The notes below the pieces were generated by a model, which saw only the letters and a list, made by a program, of their open reading frames with translations, did not search any database and was not told the DNA's origin. Below, piece by piece: positions 1 to 8,687 of a stretch of 64,000 bases of DNA. A program made the position numbers and the translations under genes. The number at the start of each line of letters is the position of its first letter. Position 1 is the stretch's first letter. This DNA comes from Nocardia abscessus (GTDB lineage: Bacteria; Actinomycetota; Actinomycetes; Mycobacteriales; Mycobacteriaceae), in contig NZ_JADLQO010000012.1 in the NCBI RefSeq assembly GCF_015477775.1, forward strand, positions 186,001 to 250,000. The letters run 5' to 3'.

Positions 1-426
1 CGTGGAATCGGACGCCTTCGGCGCCACCTCGCGCAGCAGGGCGCGCACCCGCAGCAGCGGGTTCAGCGCGGAACCCGGATCCTGTCCGACGTAGGCGATG
101 TGTCGACGCCGAAACCGCTGCAATGCAGCAGGGTTCAGCGCGAATACCTCGTGCCCGGCGACCGATGCCGACCCGGTCGCCCGCGCCGAGGCGGAGGGCA
201 ACTGTCCGACCAAAGCCCGCATCACCGTCGTCTTGCCCGAACCGGACGGACCGGTGAGCGCCGTGACCGTGCCCGCCGGTATCCGGAACGTCGCGGGACC
301 GGCCAATTCCCGCCCGTCCGGGCCGAGCACGGTCAGACCGTCGACCGCGACGAGGGCGCTGGTCACCGGTTCGGCATCGTCCGCCCCCGCCGTCCGGCGG
401 TCCCGTTTCGTGACGCTCACGTTCAT
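1..426 (-). CDS. Opp/Nik-type ABC transporter ATPase (C-terminus beyond window)
   Basis: This is the N-terminal 142 residues of an ABC ATPase that runs off the left edge. Walker A is GPSGSGKT at residues 59-66 and the Q-loop is VGQD at 113-116, followed by PGSALNP, the form usual in Dpp/Opp/Nik ATPases. It would hydrolyse ATP at the inner face of the membrane to drive the importer encoded just upstream. The ATG overlaps the permease stop codon in an ATGA arrangement at 423-426, which indicates translational coupling. About 25 residues precede the ABC core. The signature motif and Walker B lie outside the window, so it cannot be seen whether this is a single ATPase or a fused double ATPase. 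Confidence 0.88.
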   Translation of the reverse strand, partial: MNVSVTKRDRRTAGADDAEPVTSALVAVDGLTVLGPDGRELAGPATFRIPAGTVTALTGPSGSGKTTVMRALVGQLPSASARATGSASVAGHEVFALNPAALQRFRRRHIAYVGQDPGSALNPLLRVRALLREVAPKASDST

Positions 427-1244
427 TCCCGTTCCCCTCGTCCGAACGCCGACACCGCCAGGTTCACGCTCACCGCGACGATCGCGATCGCGAGGCTCGG
501 GGCGAGCACCGCCCAGGGATTGAGCAGCATGCCGGAGGCGTTCTCGCGCACCATGACCGCCCAGTTGCTCGCACCGAGCGTGGTGGGCAGTTGCAGGAAG
601 GACGCGGTGCTCACCAGGTAGACGCCAGCGACGAAACGCAACCCGAGCTGAGTCGTCCACACCGCACGCAGATTCGGGATCACTTCCCGGAAGACCAGAT
701 GCGTCAGCGATTCACCGGCGGCTTGCGCGCTCTCGACGTATCCGGATGCCGCGACCCCCGCCGCGGCGGCCGTGAAGATCCGCGCGCAATAGGGAACTCC
801 GAACAGCAGTGCCACCACGATCAGCCCCGGGACGCCCGCGTCCGGCCACGAGGTCAGCACGAGCAGGATTCCCAGTACCGCGGGGACGAGGATGAAGAAT
901 TCGGTGCCGAGTTCGATCCACGCGCCGATCCGCGGGCGCAGTGCCGCGACCGCGCCGAGCACGCAGGCCGCGCCGGTCACCAGCACCGCGATGACTGCCG
1001 CCACCAGCAGCAATCCCCAACCGCCGTAGAGCAGCTGGCTGAGCACGTCGCGGCCGAGCCGGTCGGTGCCCAGCGGCGCGCCGCCGCCGGGATCGCCGAA
1101 CGGGATGCCGATCGCCTCCTCGGCGGGGTGCGGCGCCAGCGTCGGCCCCAGCGCCGCCAGCAGGGTGACGAAGAGGGCGGGAGCGACGATCAGCCGGCCG
1201 AGCCCTCGCCGGACCGGACGCGTGAGGTCGATCGATACGTTCAT
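423..1244 (-). CDS. ABC transporter permease, DppC/NikC family
   Basis: Inner-membrane permease of about 273 residues with several hydrophobic segments. It carries the family hallmark LGTDRLGRDVLSQLLYG after the first membrane span and an EAA-type cytoplasmic loop (ESAQAAGESLTHLVFREVIP) that docks the ATPase. The ATG at 1244 is taken as the start. A GTG at 1253, overlapping the stop of the preceding permease (GTGA), is equally possible and would add three residues. It forms an operon with the substrate-binding lipoprotein, the other permease and the ATPase. The DppC/NikC family moves peptides, nickel or metal-opine complexes, and the iron boxes upstream of the operon favour a metal chelate here. 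That substrate is inference. Confidence 0.88.
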   Translation of the reverse strand: MNVSIDLTRPVRRGLGRLIVAPALFVTLLAALGPTLAPHPAEEAIGIPFGDPGGGAPLGTDRLGRDVLSQLLYGGWGLLLVAAVIAVLVTGAACVLGAVAALRPRIGAWIELGTEFFILVPAVLGILLVLTSWPDAGVPGLIVVALLFGVPYCARIFTAAAAGVAASGYVESAQAAGESLTHLVFREVIPNLRAVWTTQLGLRFVAGVYLVSTASFLQLPTTLGASNWAVMVRENASGMLLNPWAVLAPSLAIAIVAVSVNLAVSAFGRGERE

Positions 1245-1249
1245 CACGT

Positions 1250-2179
1250 TCACCGCCGCCCCCGCAACGACCAGCTGCGGATGCCGTCGGCGACGGCCAG
1301 CATGACCATGATGACGACTCCCGACAGCGCGACCACCGCGGCGACCACCGAGGTGTCGCGGTCGGCCACCGAACCGGCCAGCACCGCGCCGAGACCGGGG
1401 TAGTTGAAGAGGGTCTCCACCACCAGGGCGCCACCGAGCAGCATCCCGACCGTGGTGGCGAAACTGGCGACGATCGTCGGCAACGCGAACGGCAGCACGT
1501 GCCGCGCCAGGACCACGCGGCCCGAAAGCCCGTCCAGCACCGCGCTTTCCACGTGCGGCGCCAGCGCCGCGTCGGACAGGGCGGCGCGCACCACCCTGGT
1601 GTTCCAGCCGATCTGGGGCAGCGCGAGCGCGAGCACCGGCAGTACCAGCATCTCGGGGCCCGCCGGGAATCCGGACCGGCCGGTGATGGTGACCGCGGGC
1701 AGCCAGCCGAGAGCCAGCGCGAACACCAGGATCAGCACCGTGGAGATCACGAACTCGGGAATCGCCACCGCCGCGGTCGTCGTCGGCTGCAACACCCGCG
1801 CCGCCGCGCCGCCCGGACGGCTCGCCCACCACGCGCCGAGCGCGAGCGACGCGAGCACGGTCACCGCGAGAGCGAGCCCGCCGAGCAGCAGCGTGGGCGG
1901 GAACTTGTCCACCAGCAGGTCGTTGACCGGCCGCCCGCGCGCGGTTCGCCCGAAATCGCCGGTCACGACGCCCGCTATCCAGTCCGAGAACCGCACCGCC
2001 AGCGGACGGTCCAGCCCGAGTTCGCGTTCCTTGGCCGCGATCTGCTCCGGGGTGGCCTCCCGGCCGAGGACCGCGCGGGCGGTGTTGCCCGGCAGCAGGT
2101 CCACGGCGACGAAGACGCAGGCCAGCAACGTCACCAGGAGGGTGACGCGCCGCAGCAGGAGTCGCGCGAAGGAGATCAC
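1250..2179 (-). CDS. ABC transporter permease, DppB/NikB family
   Basis: Inner-membrane permease of about 309 residues and partner of the DppC-like subunit. It has the usual architecture: an N-terminal span, a periplasmic loop with LGLDRPL and GDFGRT, then five more hydrophobic segments and an EAA-like loop (ESAVLDGLSGRVVLARHVLP). The GTG at 2179 overlaps the stop of the lipoprotein gene (GTGA) and is the preferred start. A TTG at 2191 would add four residues. It is the second gene of a tightly coupled minus-strand operon that begins with the binding protein. The family role is solute passage across the membrane; the substrate is not shown by the sequence. Confidence 0.87.
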   Translation of the reverse strand: MISFARLLLRRVTLLVTLLACVFVAVDLLPGNTARAVLGREATPEQIAAKERELGLDRPLAVRFSDWIAGVVTGDFGRTARGRPVNDLLVDKFPPTLLLGGLALAVTVLASLALGAWWASRPGGAAARVLQPTTTAAVAIPEFVISTVLILVFALALGWLPAVTITGRSGFPAGPEMLVLPVLALALPQIGWNTRVVRAALSDAALAPHVESAVLDGLSGRVVLARHVLPFALPTIVASFATTVGMLLGGALVVETLFNYPGLGAVLAGSVADRDTSVVAAVVALSGVVIMVMLAVADGIRSWSLRGRR

Positions 2180-3693
2180 CCGGCCAGCCAAGCCCTTTCC
2201 AACTGAACGCGGGCGAACCCGCCGAGCGTGGGCAGGTCGCGCACTCGGGAGGACGCGATGTCGATGCCGTCGGCCATGCCCCAGACCAGGTAGCCGCCGC
2301 GCTCGTACTGGATGCGCTGCAACTCCTGCGCGGCCTGCTCGTACTCCGCGTCACTGTGCGCGGCGAGCGCCTTGGCGGTGGCCGCGTCGAATGCCGCGTC
2401 CTTGAAATCGGTTTCGTTCCGGTTGGATCCGCCGGCCAGCAGTCTGCTGGCGAAGAAGAGGGCGGAATCGTTGGTTCCCCAGGAGACGGTGTACAGCGGC
2501 GCCTTCAGCCAGGTCTGGTCGTAGAAGGCGTTCGGCTCCTGGGTGACCACGTCCAGCCGGACGCCGATCTCGGCGAGCTGGGTGGCGATGACCTTCGCCG
2601 ATTCGACCTCGCCGGGCGCCTCGGCCTTGGTGACGAACGGATAGCTGCGGCCGGTGTCGAAATTCGCCTCGCGAAGCAGCGCCTTCGCACGGTCGGTGTC
2701 CCGGGTGCGCTGCGCGATGGACCTGTCGTAGAGCGGGTCGCCGGTGCCGAGAATGTCGTTGGCCACCGTTCCGTAGCCGGAATGCACCTGCGTGACCAGG
2801 GCTTTGCGGTCGACCCCCAGCCGGACGGCTGTGCGTACCCGCGCGTCTGCGAACGGCCCGTCGGAGGTCCGCATGGCCACGCCGAGCATCGTGTCGTTTT
2901 GGCGGCGCACGACCGTCAAATCGCCCCGCCCCTCCGCGGTGCGGCCGGCGATGGCGCCGACGTTGGAGGCGAGGTCGATCTGCCCGCCGAGGGCCGCGTT
3001 GCCCAGCGCGGTCACGCTCTCGAACATGGTGACCTCGATGGCGTCCAGCAGCGGCGGGGTGCCGTGCCACCGATCGTTGCGCACCAGCCGGGCGTTGCCG
3101 CCCTGGTAGGACTCCAGCCGGAACGGTCCGCTGCCGATCGCCTTGGTGAAGTCGGTGGTGTCCTTTTTGACCGTGAAGGTCATCAACCGGACCAGCAGCG
3201 GCAGTTGGGTATTGGGCTCGGGCACCGCGAGGATCACCCGGTTCGGTCCGTCGGCGGTGATGTCCTCCACGGCCACCGGCATCTTCGACGCTCCGCCGAC
3301 GGTGCGCAGTCTGCGCAGCGACCACACGACGTCCTCGGACGTCACCGGCGACCCGTCGTGGAAGGTCGCGTTCTCGGCCAGGGTGAAGCTCCAGCGCCGC
3401 CGATCGGCGTCCGGTTCCCATCGCGTCGCCAGGCGCGGCACGACATTCGGGTCTCCGCCCGGCACGGTGAGCGCGTCGTAGACCAGGGAGGCGATCAGGA
3501 AATCACTGTCGTTGCTCAGGTTGGCGTGCGGGTCGCGTTCGAGGCGAGCCGCGGTGCCGAGCGCGCCGACCCGCAGCGTGCCGCCGCGCCGCGCGGGTCC
3601 GGACGAGTCGGCTTCGTCGGAACAAGCGGCTACCAGCAGCACCGCCCCTACCCCGAGACTCGAGCGCAGCAGTTGCCGTCGATTCAAAACCAT
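2176..3693 (-). CDS. Substrate-binding lipoprotein, SBP_bac_5 family
   Basis: Extracytoplasmic solute-binding protein of 505 residues and first gene of the importer operon. The N-terminus has Arg5-Arg6, a hydrophobic stretch and the lipobox LVAAC with Cys24 as the lipidation site. The RRQLL pattern makes Tat export possible. The rest resembles family 5 binding proteins (DppA/NikA/CntA type), for example the segment that introduces YDALTVPGGDPNVVPRLA. The ATG at 3693 has an AGAAGG ribosome site 7 bases upstream. The promoter region is shared with the divergent 2-oxoglutarate oxygenase operon and holds two iron-box-like sequences. Family 5 proteins bind peptides, Ni-chelates or metallophores; with a diaminopropionate pathway next door, a metallophore is the favoured ligand, by inference. 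Confidence 0.87.
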   Translation of the reverse strand: MVLNRRQLLRSSLGVGAVLLVAACSDEADSSGPARRGGTLRVGALGTAARLERDPHANLSNDSDFLIASLVYDALTVPGGDPNVVPRLATRWEPDADRRRWSFTLAENATFHDGSPVTSEDVVWSLRRLRTVGGASKMPVAVEDITADGPNRVILAVPEPNTQLPLLVRLMTFTVKKDTTDFTKAIGSGPFRLESYQGGNARLVRNDRWHGTPPLLDAIEVTMFESVTALGNAALGGQIDLASNVGAIAGRTAEGRGDLTVVRRQNDTMLGVAMRTSDGPFADARVRTAVRLGVDRKALVTQVHSGYGTVANDILGTGDPLYDRSIAQRTRDTDRAKALLREANFDTGRSYPFVTKAEAPGEVESAKVIATQLAEIGVRLDVVTQEPNAFYDQTWLKAPLYTVSWGTNDSALFFASRLLAGGSNRNETDFKDAAFDAATAKALAAHSDAEYEQAAQELQRIQYERGGYLVWGMADGIDIASSRVRDLPTLGGFARVQLERAWLAG

Positions 3694-3749
3694 TGCACTG
3701 CCTTCTTCCTGAACCGACGCACTGCGGTACCCGCGAACTAGTGTATTGA

Positions 3750-3768
3750 TCAGGACAGGCTAGCCTAA
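3750..3768. promoter_or_regulatory. IdeR/DmdR-like iron box
   Basis: The 19-mer TCAGGACAGGCTAGCCTAA matches the known IdeR/DtxR consensus TTAGGTTAGGCTAACCTAA at 15 of 19 positions. It lies 57 bases upstream of the lipoprotein start, where a repressor would block the importer promoter. Iron-dependent repression of the importer operon is inferred from this match alone. Confidence 0.65.
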
Positions 3769-3920
3769 TGGATTGCGCGACTCGCCGATACCGGCACCGA
3801 AACGGCAGCGCAAGGGCGTACCGGCCGCAAACCGCCGACCGAGTCCCGGAGTCCTCCCTCGCCCGGCAGCCGACTACCGGGCGGAAGCTATACGATTCGG
3901 CTATCTTTTCTCCGACTCGC

Positions 3921-3939
3921 TTAGGTAAGCCTTGCTTCA
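3921..3939. promoter_or_regulatory. Second, weaker iron-box-like sequence
   Basis: TTAGGTAAGCCTTGCTTCA has a perfect left half of the IdeR/DtxR box and a degenerate right half, about 12 of 19 matches. It lies 77 bases upstream of the 2-oxoglutarate oxygenase start, so it is placed to control the biosynthesis operon. The weak right half keeps confidence moderate. Confidence 0.5.
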
Positions 3940-3940
3940 C

Positions 3941-3956
3941 TAGCCCGGAAGGGCTA
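3941..3956. promoter_or_regulatory. Small stem-loop in the leader of the oxygenase operon
   Basis: TAGCCC, GGAA, GGGCTA forms a perfect 6-bp stem with a GNRA-type tetraloop. It sits directly after the second iron box and 60 bases before the start codon at 4016. It could be part of the 5' leader of the transcript. No known riboswitch is recognised. Confidence 0.35.
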
Positions 3957-4015
3957 CCTTCGCATTACCAATCGCGACCCCTGCTTTTCGAACCGATGCG
4001 AAGAAGGGAAACCCG

Positions 4016-5173
4016 GTGAAAAGCGTTCTCTCCGAACGTAAGACGCTTCACCCCAAAGACCTCGAACGACGCGAATTGTCCGCGGAAGCGGGCCGGTCGG
4101 TGCGCGAACTCGCCAGAGAGATATCCGCCACACTCGACCTCGCCCTCACCGATCCGGCCGCCGCCGCGCGCACCCTCACGGATCCGGCGCTCATCGAACG
4201 GATCGATGCCGGCGTCGCGGAACTGCCCGCCGAGGTGCGCCGCACCATGCGCCCGCCCGCCACCACGGCCGGAGCCGCCGTCGTCGGTCGCCTTCCATTG
4301 CAGGACAACGAATTCGGGCCTACGCCGCCGAGCTGGCGGGAGGCGGCGCGCTGGAGCGGCGATCCGGCGCTGCGCGCGCACTCGTTCGAACTCGACCTGG
4401 CCATGCTGCTGCTCGCGCGCAGCGCGGGTGAGCCGTTCGGCTGGCAGGGCCAGCAGGAGGGACGGCTGGTCAACAACATCGTTCCCGCGGCCGGTCACGA
4501 ACACGAACAGTCCGGCGCCAGTAGCAAAGTGCTGCTGAGCCCGCACACCGAGGACGCCTTCCACCCACGGCGCGCGAATCTGCTGATGCTCGGCTGCCTG
4601 CGCAATCCGGATTCGGTAGGTACCACCGTCTCGTCGGTGCGCCGGATCGAACTCTCCACTCGGCAGCGTGAATTGCTCAGCACACCCGCGCTGCCGATCC
4701 TGCCGGACGTCTCCTACGGCGACGGCCACGAAAGCTATTCCGCCGCACCGATTCCGACGCTGTGGAGCGCCGCGGGGCCGGACCAGCAGACCCTGCGCTA
4801 CGATCCCGCGTACACCCCGCTCGCGCAGGCAGGCCCCGAATTCCGCGCCGCCTACGAACAACTCACCGCGGAACTCGAACGCGTCTGCGTCACCGCCGTG
4901 CTCTCCCCCGGCGAGCTGTTGCTGGTGGACAACGACGTCGCGGTGCACGGCCGGGTGCCGTTCACCGCGCGGTACGACGGCACCGACCGGTGGCTCAAGC
5001 GAGTGAACATCCGGCTTCCGGAACGACGGCGGCGGACCGAGGAAGCCGACGAGAATGGCTACGGGCAACAAATCGTGGCCCCGTTCCGAGCGGCGGACAC
5101 CCTGCCGGTCGAGAACGGCACTCATGAGCGGGATGCAGTACGACATGATCGAGGACCCCTTGAGCACGCGTGA
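4016..5173 (+). CDS. Fe(II)/2-oxoglutarate oxygenase, clavaminate synthase-like (VioC/AsnO type)
   Basis: A 385-residue non-haem iron oxygenase of the clavaminate synthase-like group, whose members hydroxylate free or tethered amino acids such as arginine (VioC) or asparagine (AsnO). The iron ligands are visible: His177-Thr-Glu179 in SPHTEDAFHP and the distal His311 in DNDVAVHGR. The 2-oxoglutarate-binding arginine is in DRWLKRVNIR (Arg325 or Arg329). This closely resembles the corresponding VioC segment as I recall it. The GTG start at 4016 has AAGAAGGG upstream. It is the first gene of the diaminopropionate-type operon and overlaps the next gene by about 50 bases. A beta-hydroxylated basic amino acid is the likely product; the exact substrate is unknown. 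Confidence 0.82.
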   Translation: MKSVLSERKTLHPKDLERRELSAEAGRSVRELAREISATLDLALTDPAAAARTLTDPALIERIDAGVAELPAEVRRTMRPPATTAGAAVVGRLPLQDNEFGPTPPSWREAARWSGDPALRAHSFELDLAMLLLARSAGEPFGWQGQQEGRLVNNIVPAAGHEHEQSGASSKVLLSPHTEDAFHPRRANLLMLGCLRNPDSVGTTVSSVRRIELSTRQRELLSTPALPILPDVSYGDGHESYSAAPIPTLWSAAGPDQQTLRYDPAYTPLAQAGPEFRAAYEQLTAELERVCVTAVLSPGELLLVDNDVAVHGRVPFTARYDGTDRWLKRVNIRLPERRRRTEEADENGYGQQIVAPFRAADTLPVENGTHERDAVRHDRGPLEHA

Positions 5174-6155
5174 CCGAAGCACACCCCTGCGGGTGTTGAG
5201 CCGCAGCGACCTCGCCGACGTGCCGATCACACCGGCGGCGGTGGTGCGCGCGGTGGAAGAGGCGTATCTGGCCTTCGCGGCGGGCGATTCGGACAACCCG
5301 CGCAAGCTCAGCGTCGCGAACCCGGACGGGTGGTCGGTCGCCTACGCCATGCTGGGCCGCGACGGCCGCAGACGCGTAGTGGCGATGAAGACCTCCTACA
5401 AGTTCGACCCGGGACACGACCGCAGCACGAAGCGGTACTACACGACCATCACGCTCTACGACGACGCCACCGGCGCGCCGATCGCGATGATGGACTGCGC
5501 GCGGGTCGGCGCGCTGCGCACCCCGGCGGTATCCGCGCTGCTGGTGCGGGAGACCGTGCGGCGCGGCGCGGAGAGCGTCCTGCTGATCGGCACCGGAACC
5601 CAGGGCCGCAACGCGCTTCCGCATCTGCTCGCCGCGAACCCGCAGCTGCGCAAACTGATGGTCTACGGCACGCACCGCGAGGGGCTGGAAGCCGTGCACC
5701 GCGAACTCGCCGTACACCATCCGCACGCGCTGCTCGAGACCGTGACCGATCCGCGCGAGGCCGCCGCCGCCGCCGATGTCGTGCTGGCCACCGCGGGCCC
5801 GGGCACCGAGGTCGCGCTCGAATCCGGTGATCTGGCACCGGGTTCGGTGGCGGTGCTGGTCGGTTACGGGCTCGCGCCGTCGACGCTGAACGACGCCGAC
5901 CGGGTGATCGCGACCAGCGCCGAGCAGATGGCGCTGACCGGCACCGACATGGTCGGACCCGACGGCACACTGCGTGCGGTGGACGCCGAGCTGCCGCAGA
6001 TCCTGAATCGCCGTGCGGTTGCGCGCCGCTCGGACGAGGAGCGCATCTTCGTCTACAACAGCGGGCTGGTGCTGACCGATATCGCCGTGGCCCACGCGCT
6101 GGCCGAGCGGGCGATCGCGGAAGGCCGTGGTACGGAGGTGCCGCTGTGGGACTAG
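5124..6155 (+). CDS. SbnB-like dehydrogenase (ornithine cyclodeaminase family)
   Basis: A 343-residue NAD-dependent enzyme of the ornithine cyclodeaminase/mu-crystallin family. The Rossmann motif is GTGTQG, preceded by the conserved CARVGALRTPA stretch. Family members include SbnB, which oxidatively splits N-(1-amino-1-carboxyethyl)-glutamate to L-2,3-diaminopropionate and 2-oxoglutarate in staphyloferrin B synthesis. The presence of a SbnA-like synthase two genes downstream supports this role over proline formation from ornithine. The start is uncertain: ATG 5124 is used here, with ATG 5133 and ATG 5145 as alternatives, all overlapping the end of the oxygenase gene. Confidence 0.8.
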   Translation: MSGMQYDMIEDPLSTRDRSTPLRVLSRSDLADVPITPAAVVRAVEEAYLAFAAGDSDNPRKLSVANPDGWSVAYAMLGRDGRRRVVAMKTSYKFDPGHDRSTKRYYTTITLYDDATGAPIAMMDCARVGALRTPAVSALLVRETVRRGAESVLLIGTGTQGRNALPHLLAANPQLRKLMVYGTHREGLEAVHRELAVHHPHALLETVTDPREAAAAADVVLATAGPGTEVALESGDLAPGSVAVLVGYGLAPSTLNDADRVIATSAEQMALTGTDMVGPDGTLRAVDAELPQILNRRAVARRSDEERIFVYNSGLVLTDIAVAHALAERAIAEGRGTEVPLWD

Positions 6156-6171
6156 CGCACGGAGGCGCGTG

Positions 6172-7548
6172 GTGGACCTAGAACACGCGAGCATCGCCAT
6201 GGAACCGGCGGCGGACGCGCACGATGCGATCGGCGCGTCCCCGATGCCCGCGCATCTCGATCCGTGGGAGCGGCGCCTGCTCGCCGATCCGTCCCTGCTC
6301 GGCGACCTCGCATTCGCGATGGGCGGCCCATTCCATGTGATGTACCCGGAGCGGGTGGCGCACAACATCCGCGCCTTTCACGCCGCCTTCACCCACGCCG
6401 GAGTACACGGCACGATCTACTACGGCAAGAAGGCGAACAAGGCGGCGTGCGTCGCGCGGGCGTGCGCGGAACACGGTGCGGGCGTGGACGTCGCCAGCGT
6501 CGGGGAGCTGACCGCCGCGCTGGCGCAGGGAGTGCGCGGTGACGAGCTCATGGTGACCGGCCCGGCCAAGGCGGACGAGTTGCTCTGGCTGGCCGCCCGG
6601 CACGGTGCGCTGATCGCCGTGGACGACCTCGGCGAGCTGGGCCGGCTCGCCGCGCTGGCGTCGCAGGGTGCGCCCGCGCGCGTGCTGATCCGCGTGCTGC
6701 CCGCGGCCTCGGCCAGCCGGTTCGGCATGACCTCCGGCGAGATCGAGGACGCGCTCGCGGTGTGCGGCGGGCACGATTCGATCCGGCTGGAGGGCTTCAG
6801 TTTCCACCTGTCCGGCTATGACGCGGTGGCGCGCGCGGAACTCGCGGGCGAGCTGATCGCCCGCTGTCTGCACGCGCGCACGCTCGGGCATCCGGCCACC
6901 ACCGTGTCGATCGGCGGGGGTTTCGGCGTCGACTACGTGGCGGCGGAGGCCGCGATGGAGTTCACCGAGGGAATGCGCAGGCAGTGGTTCCACTCCGGGA
7001 AGTCCTTCGATTCGTACTATCCGTATCACTTTCCGGCGCCCGGTGCGGCCATGCTCGCCCAGATCCTCGACCACGACGATCTCGCCGGACGGCTGCGCGA
7101 CAACGCCGTGCGCCTGGCGATCGAACCGGGACGCGCGCTGCTCGCGCACGCGGGGTGCACCGTCTTCCGCGTCCAGGGCAGCAAGACCAGGCATGCGCAC
7201 GGCCTGCCCTACCGGTTGCTCACCGTCGACGGCACCAGCCTCAGCCTCTCGGAGCAGTGGTTCGACAGCGAGTACCTGCCCGATCCGCTGCTGTGGCCCG
7301 CGCGGCCGGGCGCCGTCACACCGACCAGCGTCGGCGCGGCCACCTGCCTGGACTCCGACATGCTCAGCTGGCGCCGGGTGCCGTTGCCCCGGCCCGCCGA
7401 GGTCGGCGACCTGCTGATCTACCCGAATACCGCCGGTTATCAGATGGATTCGAACGAGTCCGCCTTTCACGACCTGCCCATCCCACCGAAAGTCGTGCTG
7501 TACGACGCGACCGGCGACCGCTTCCGCTGGACCCGCGACGGCAGCTGA
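6172..7548 (+). CDS. PLP-dependent decarboxylase, fold type III (DapDC/SbnH-like)
   Basis: A 458-residue alanine-racemase-fold decarboxylase related to diaminopimelate/ornithine decarboxylases and to SbnH. The PLP lysine is in YYGKKANK (Lys87). Also visible are the GFSFHLSG strand, the glycine-rich phosphate loop SIGGGFGVD, AIEPGRALL, and the C-terminal CLDSDML motif that supplies the active-site cysteine and aspartate. GTG 6172 is chosen because GGAGG lies 6 bases upstream; GTG 6169 is adjacent. It sits between the SbnB-like and SbnA-like genes, so it may decarboxylate a diaminopropionate-containing intermediate, as SbnH does with citryl-diaminopropionate. The substrate cannot be read from sequence. 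Confidence 0.82.
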   Translation: MDLEHASIAMEPAADAHDAIGASPMPAHLDPWERRLLADPSLLGDLAFAMGGPFHVMYPERVAHNIRAFHAAFTHAGVHGTIYYGKKANKAACVARACAEHGAGVDVASVGELTAALAQGVRGDELMVTGPAKADELLWLAARHGALIAVDDLGELGRLAALASQGAPARVLIRVLPAASASRFGMTSGEIEDALAVCGGHDSIRLEGFSFHLSGYDAVARAELAGELIARCLHARTLGHPATTVSIGGGFGVDYVAAEAAMEFTEGMRRQWFHSGKSFDSYYPYHFPAPGAAMLAQILDHDDLAGRLRDNAVRLAIEPGRALLAHAGCTVFRVQGSKTRHAHGLPYRLLTVDGTSLSLSEQWFDSEYLPDPLLWPARPGAVTPTSVGAATCLDSDMLSWRRVPLPRPAEVGDLLIYPNTAGYQMDSNESAFHDLPIPPKVVLYDATGDRFRWTRDGS

Positions 7549-7582
7549 GCCCGACTTCCCCGAAACGAACCAGGAGATAGCA

Positions 7583-8614
7583 ATGCCGCTCGTCACGCGC
7601 GTGACGGATCTGATCGGTCGCACGCCGCTGTTCGAGCTCGCGGCCACCGCGACGGGCACCCGATTACTGCTGAAGTTGGAGCAGTTCAACCCGACCGGCG
7701 CGGCCAAGATCAGGATGGCGCGCGAGATGGTGCTCGACGCCGAGCGTCGCGGTTTGCTGCGCAGTGGCGGACATATCATCGAGTCCACGTCCGGGAACAC
7801 CGGGCTCGGCCTCGCGGTAGTTGCCGCCGAACGTGGGTATCGCTTCACCGCAGTGGTCGACCATCACGCATGTAAGGACAAACTGCGCGCGATGCGGGCA
7901 ATGGGTGCGGAACTGGTGTACGTCGCCGACGAAGGCGACGACAACCTCGCCACCTCGGCACGGGAGGACCTGGCCGAGGCGATGGCGGCCGAGCGCGACG
8001 ACGCGTTCTTCACCGAGCAGCACAACAACGACGCCAACGCGGTGGGCTACTACGCGGTGGCCGAGGAATTGCTCGAAGACGTCGAGCGGGTCGACATCCT
8101 GCTCTCGGCGGTGGGTACCGGCGGATCGCTGTTCGGCACCGCCACCCGGTTGCGCCAGCTCGGCTGCGTCCCCTACGTGATCGGCGTCGAGCCGGTCGGC
8201 TCGATCGCCTTCGGCGGGCCGGGCGGCCCGTACTGGCAGTCCGGCACCGGCACCCCGCCGGGCGCCACCATCGGCACCGCGGTGGACTACTCGCTGCTGG
8301 ACGAAGGCGTCAAGGTCACCGACGTGGCGGCGTTCGCGACCGCGCGCGCCGTGGCGGCCGAGCTGGGCCTGATGATCGGCGGCTCGGCGGGCGGGTCGGT
8401 GCACGCCGCGCTCACCCGGCTCGAAGAGTTCCCGCCGGGTTCCACCGTGGTCACCATCGTGTGCGACGGCGGAGAGAAGTACTTGGACACGGTGTTCGAC
8501 GACGAGTGGATGATCGAACGCGACCTGCTCGACGCCGATGCCGAACGCGAGGTCGCGGACATGCTGCGGCGCTACACGCCCGCCGCCCGGAACACATTGG
8601 TGGAGGTGCGGTGA
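7583..8614 (+). CDS. SbnA-like PLP synthase (cysteine synthase family)
   Basis: A 343-residue fold type II PLP enzyme. The PLP lysine is Lys42 in NPTGAAKIRMA, the substrate loop is STSGNTGLGLA and the phosphate-binding loop is GTGGSLFGT. Cysteine synthases and SbnA share this layout. SbnA condenses O-phosphoserine with glutamate to make the SbnB substrate, and the SbnB-like gene in the same operon makes that activity likely. The ATG start has AGGAGA upstream. An ordinary cysteine or cystathionine synthase is the alternative, but the genomic pairing argues against it. Confidence 0.82.
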   Translation: MPLVTRVTDLIGRTPLFELAATATGTRLLLKLEQFNPTGAAKIRMAREMVLDAERRGLLRSGGHIIESTSGNTGLGLAVVAAERGYRFTAVVDHHACKDKLRAMRAMGAELVYVADEGDDNLATSAREDLAEAMAAERDDAFFTEQHNNDANAVGYYAVAEELLEDVERVDILLSAVGTGGSLFGTATRLRQLGCVPYVIGVEPVGSIAFGGPGGPYWQSGTGTPPGATIGTAVDYSLLDEGVKVTDVAAFATARAVAAELGLMIGGSAGGSVHAALTRLEEFPPGSTVVTIVCDGGEKYLDTVFDDEWMIERDLLDADAEREVADMLRRYTPAARNTLVEVR

Positions 8615-8687
8615 GCTCCGGACGCTCGTACGGCGCGACGCTGCCCCAGCGCGGGGCGACCCGCACGCCATCTGCGAAGGAGGACCG

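Noticed and set aside
423..2354. A 643-codon open frame covering both permease genes on the minus strand
   Set aside because: Only the last 273 codons have permease features; the first part is the out-of-phase shadow of the DppB-like gene, rich in Arg and Pro.
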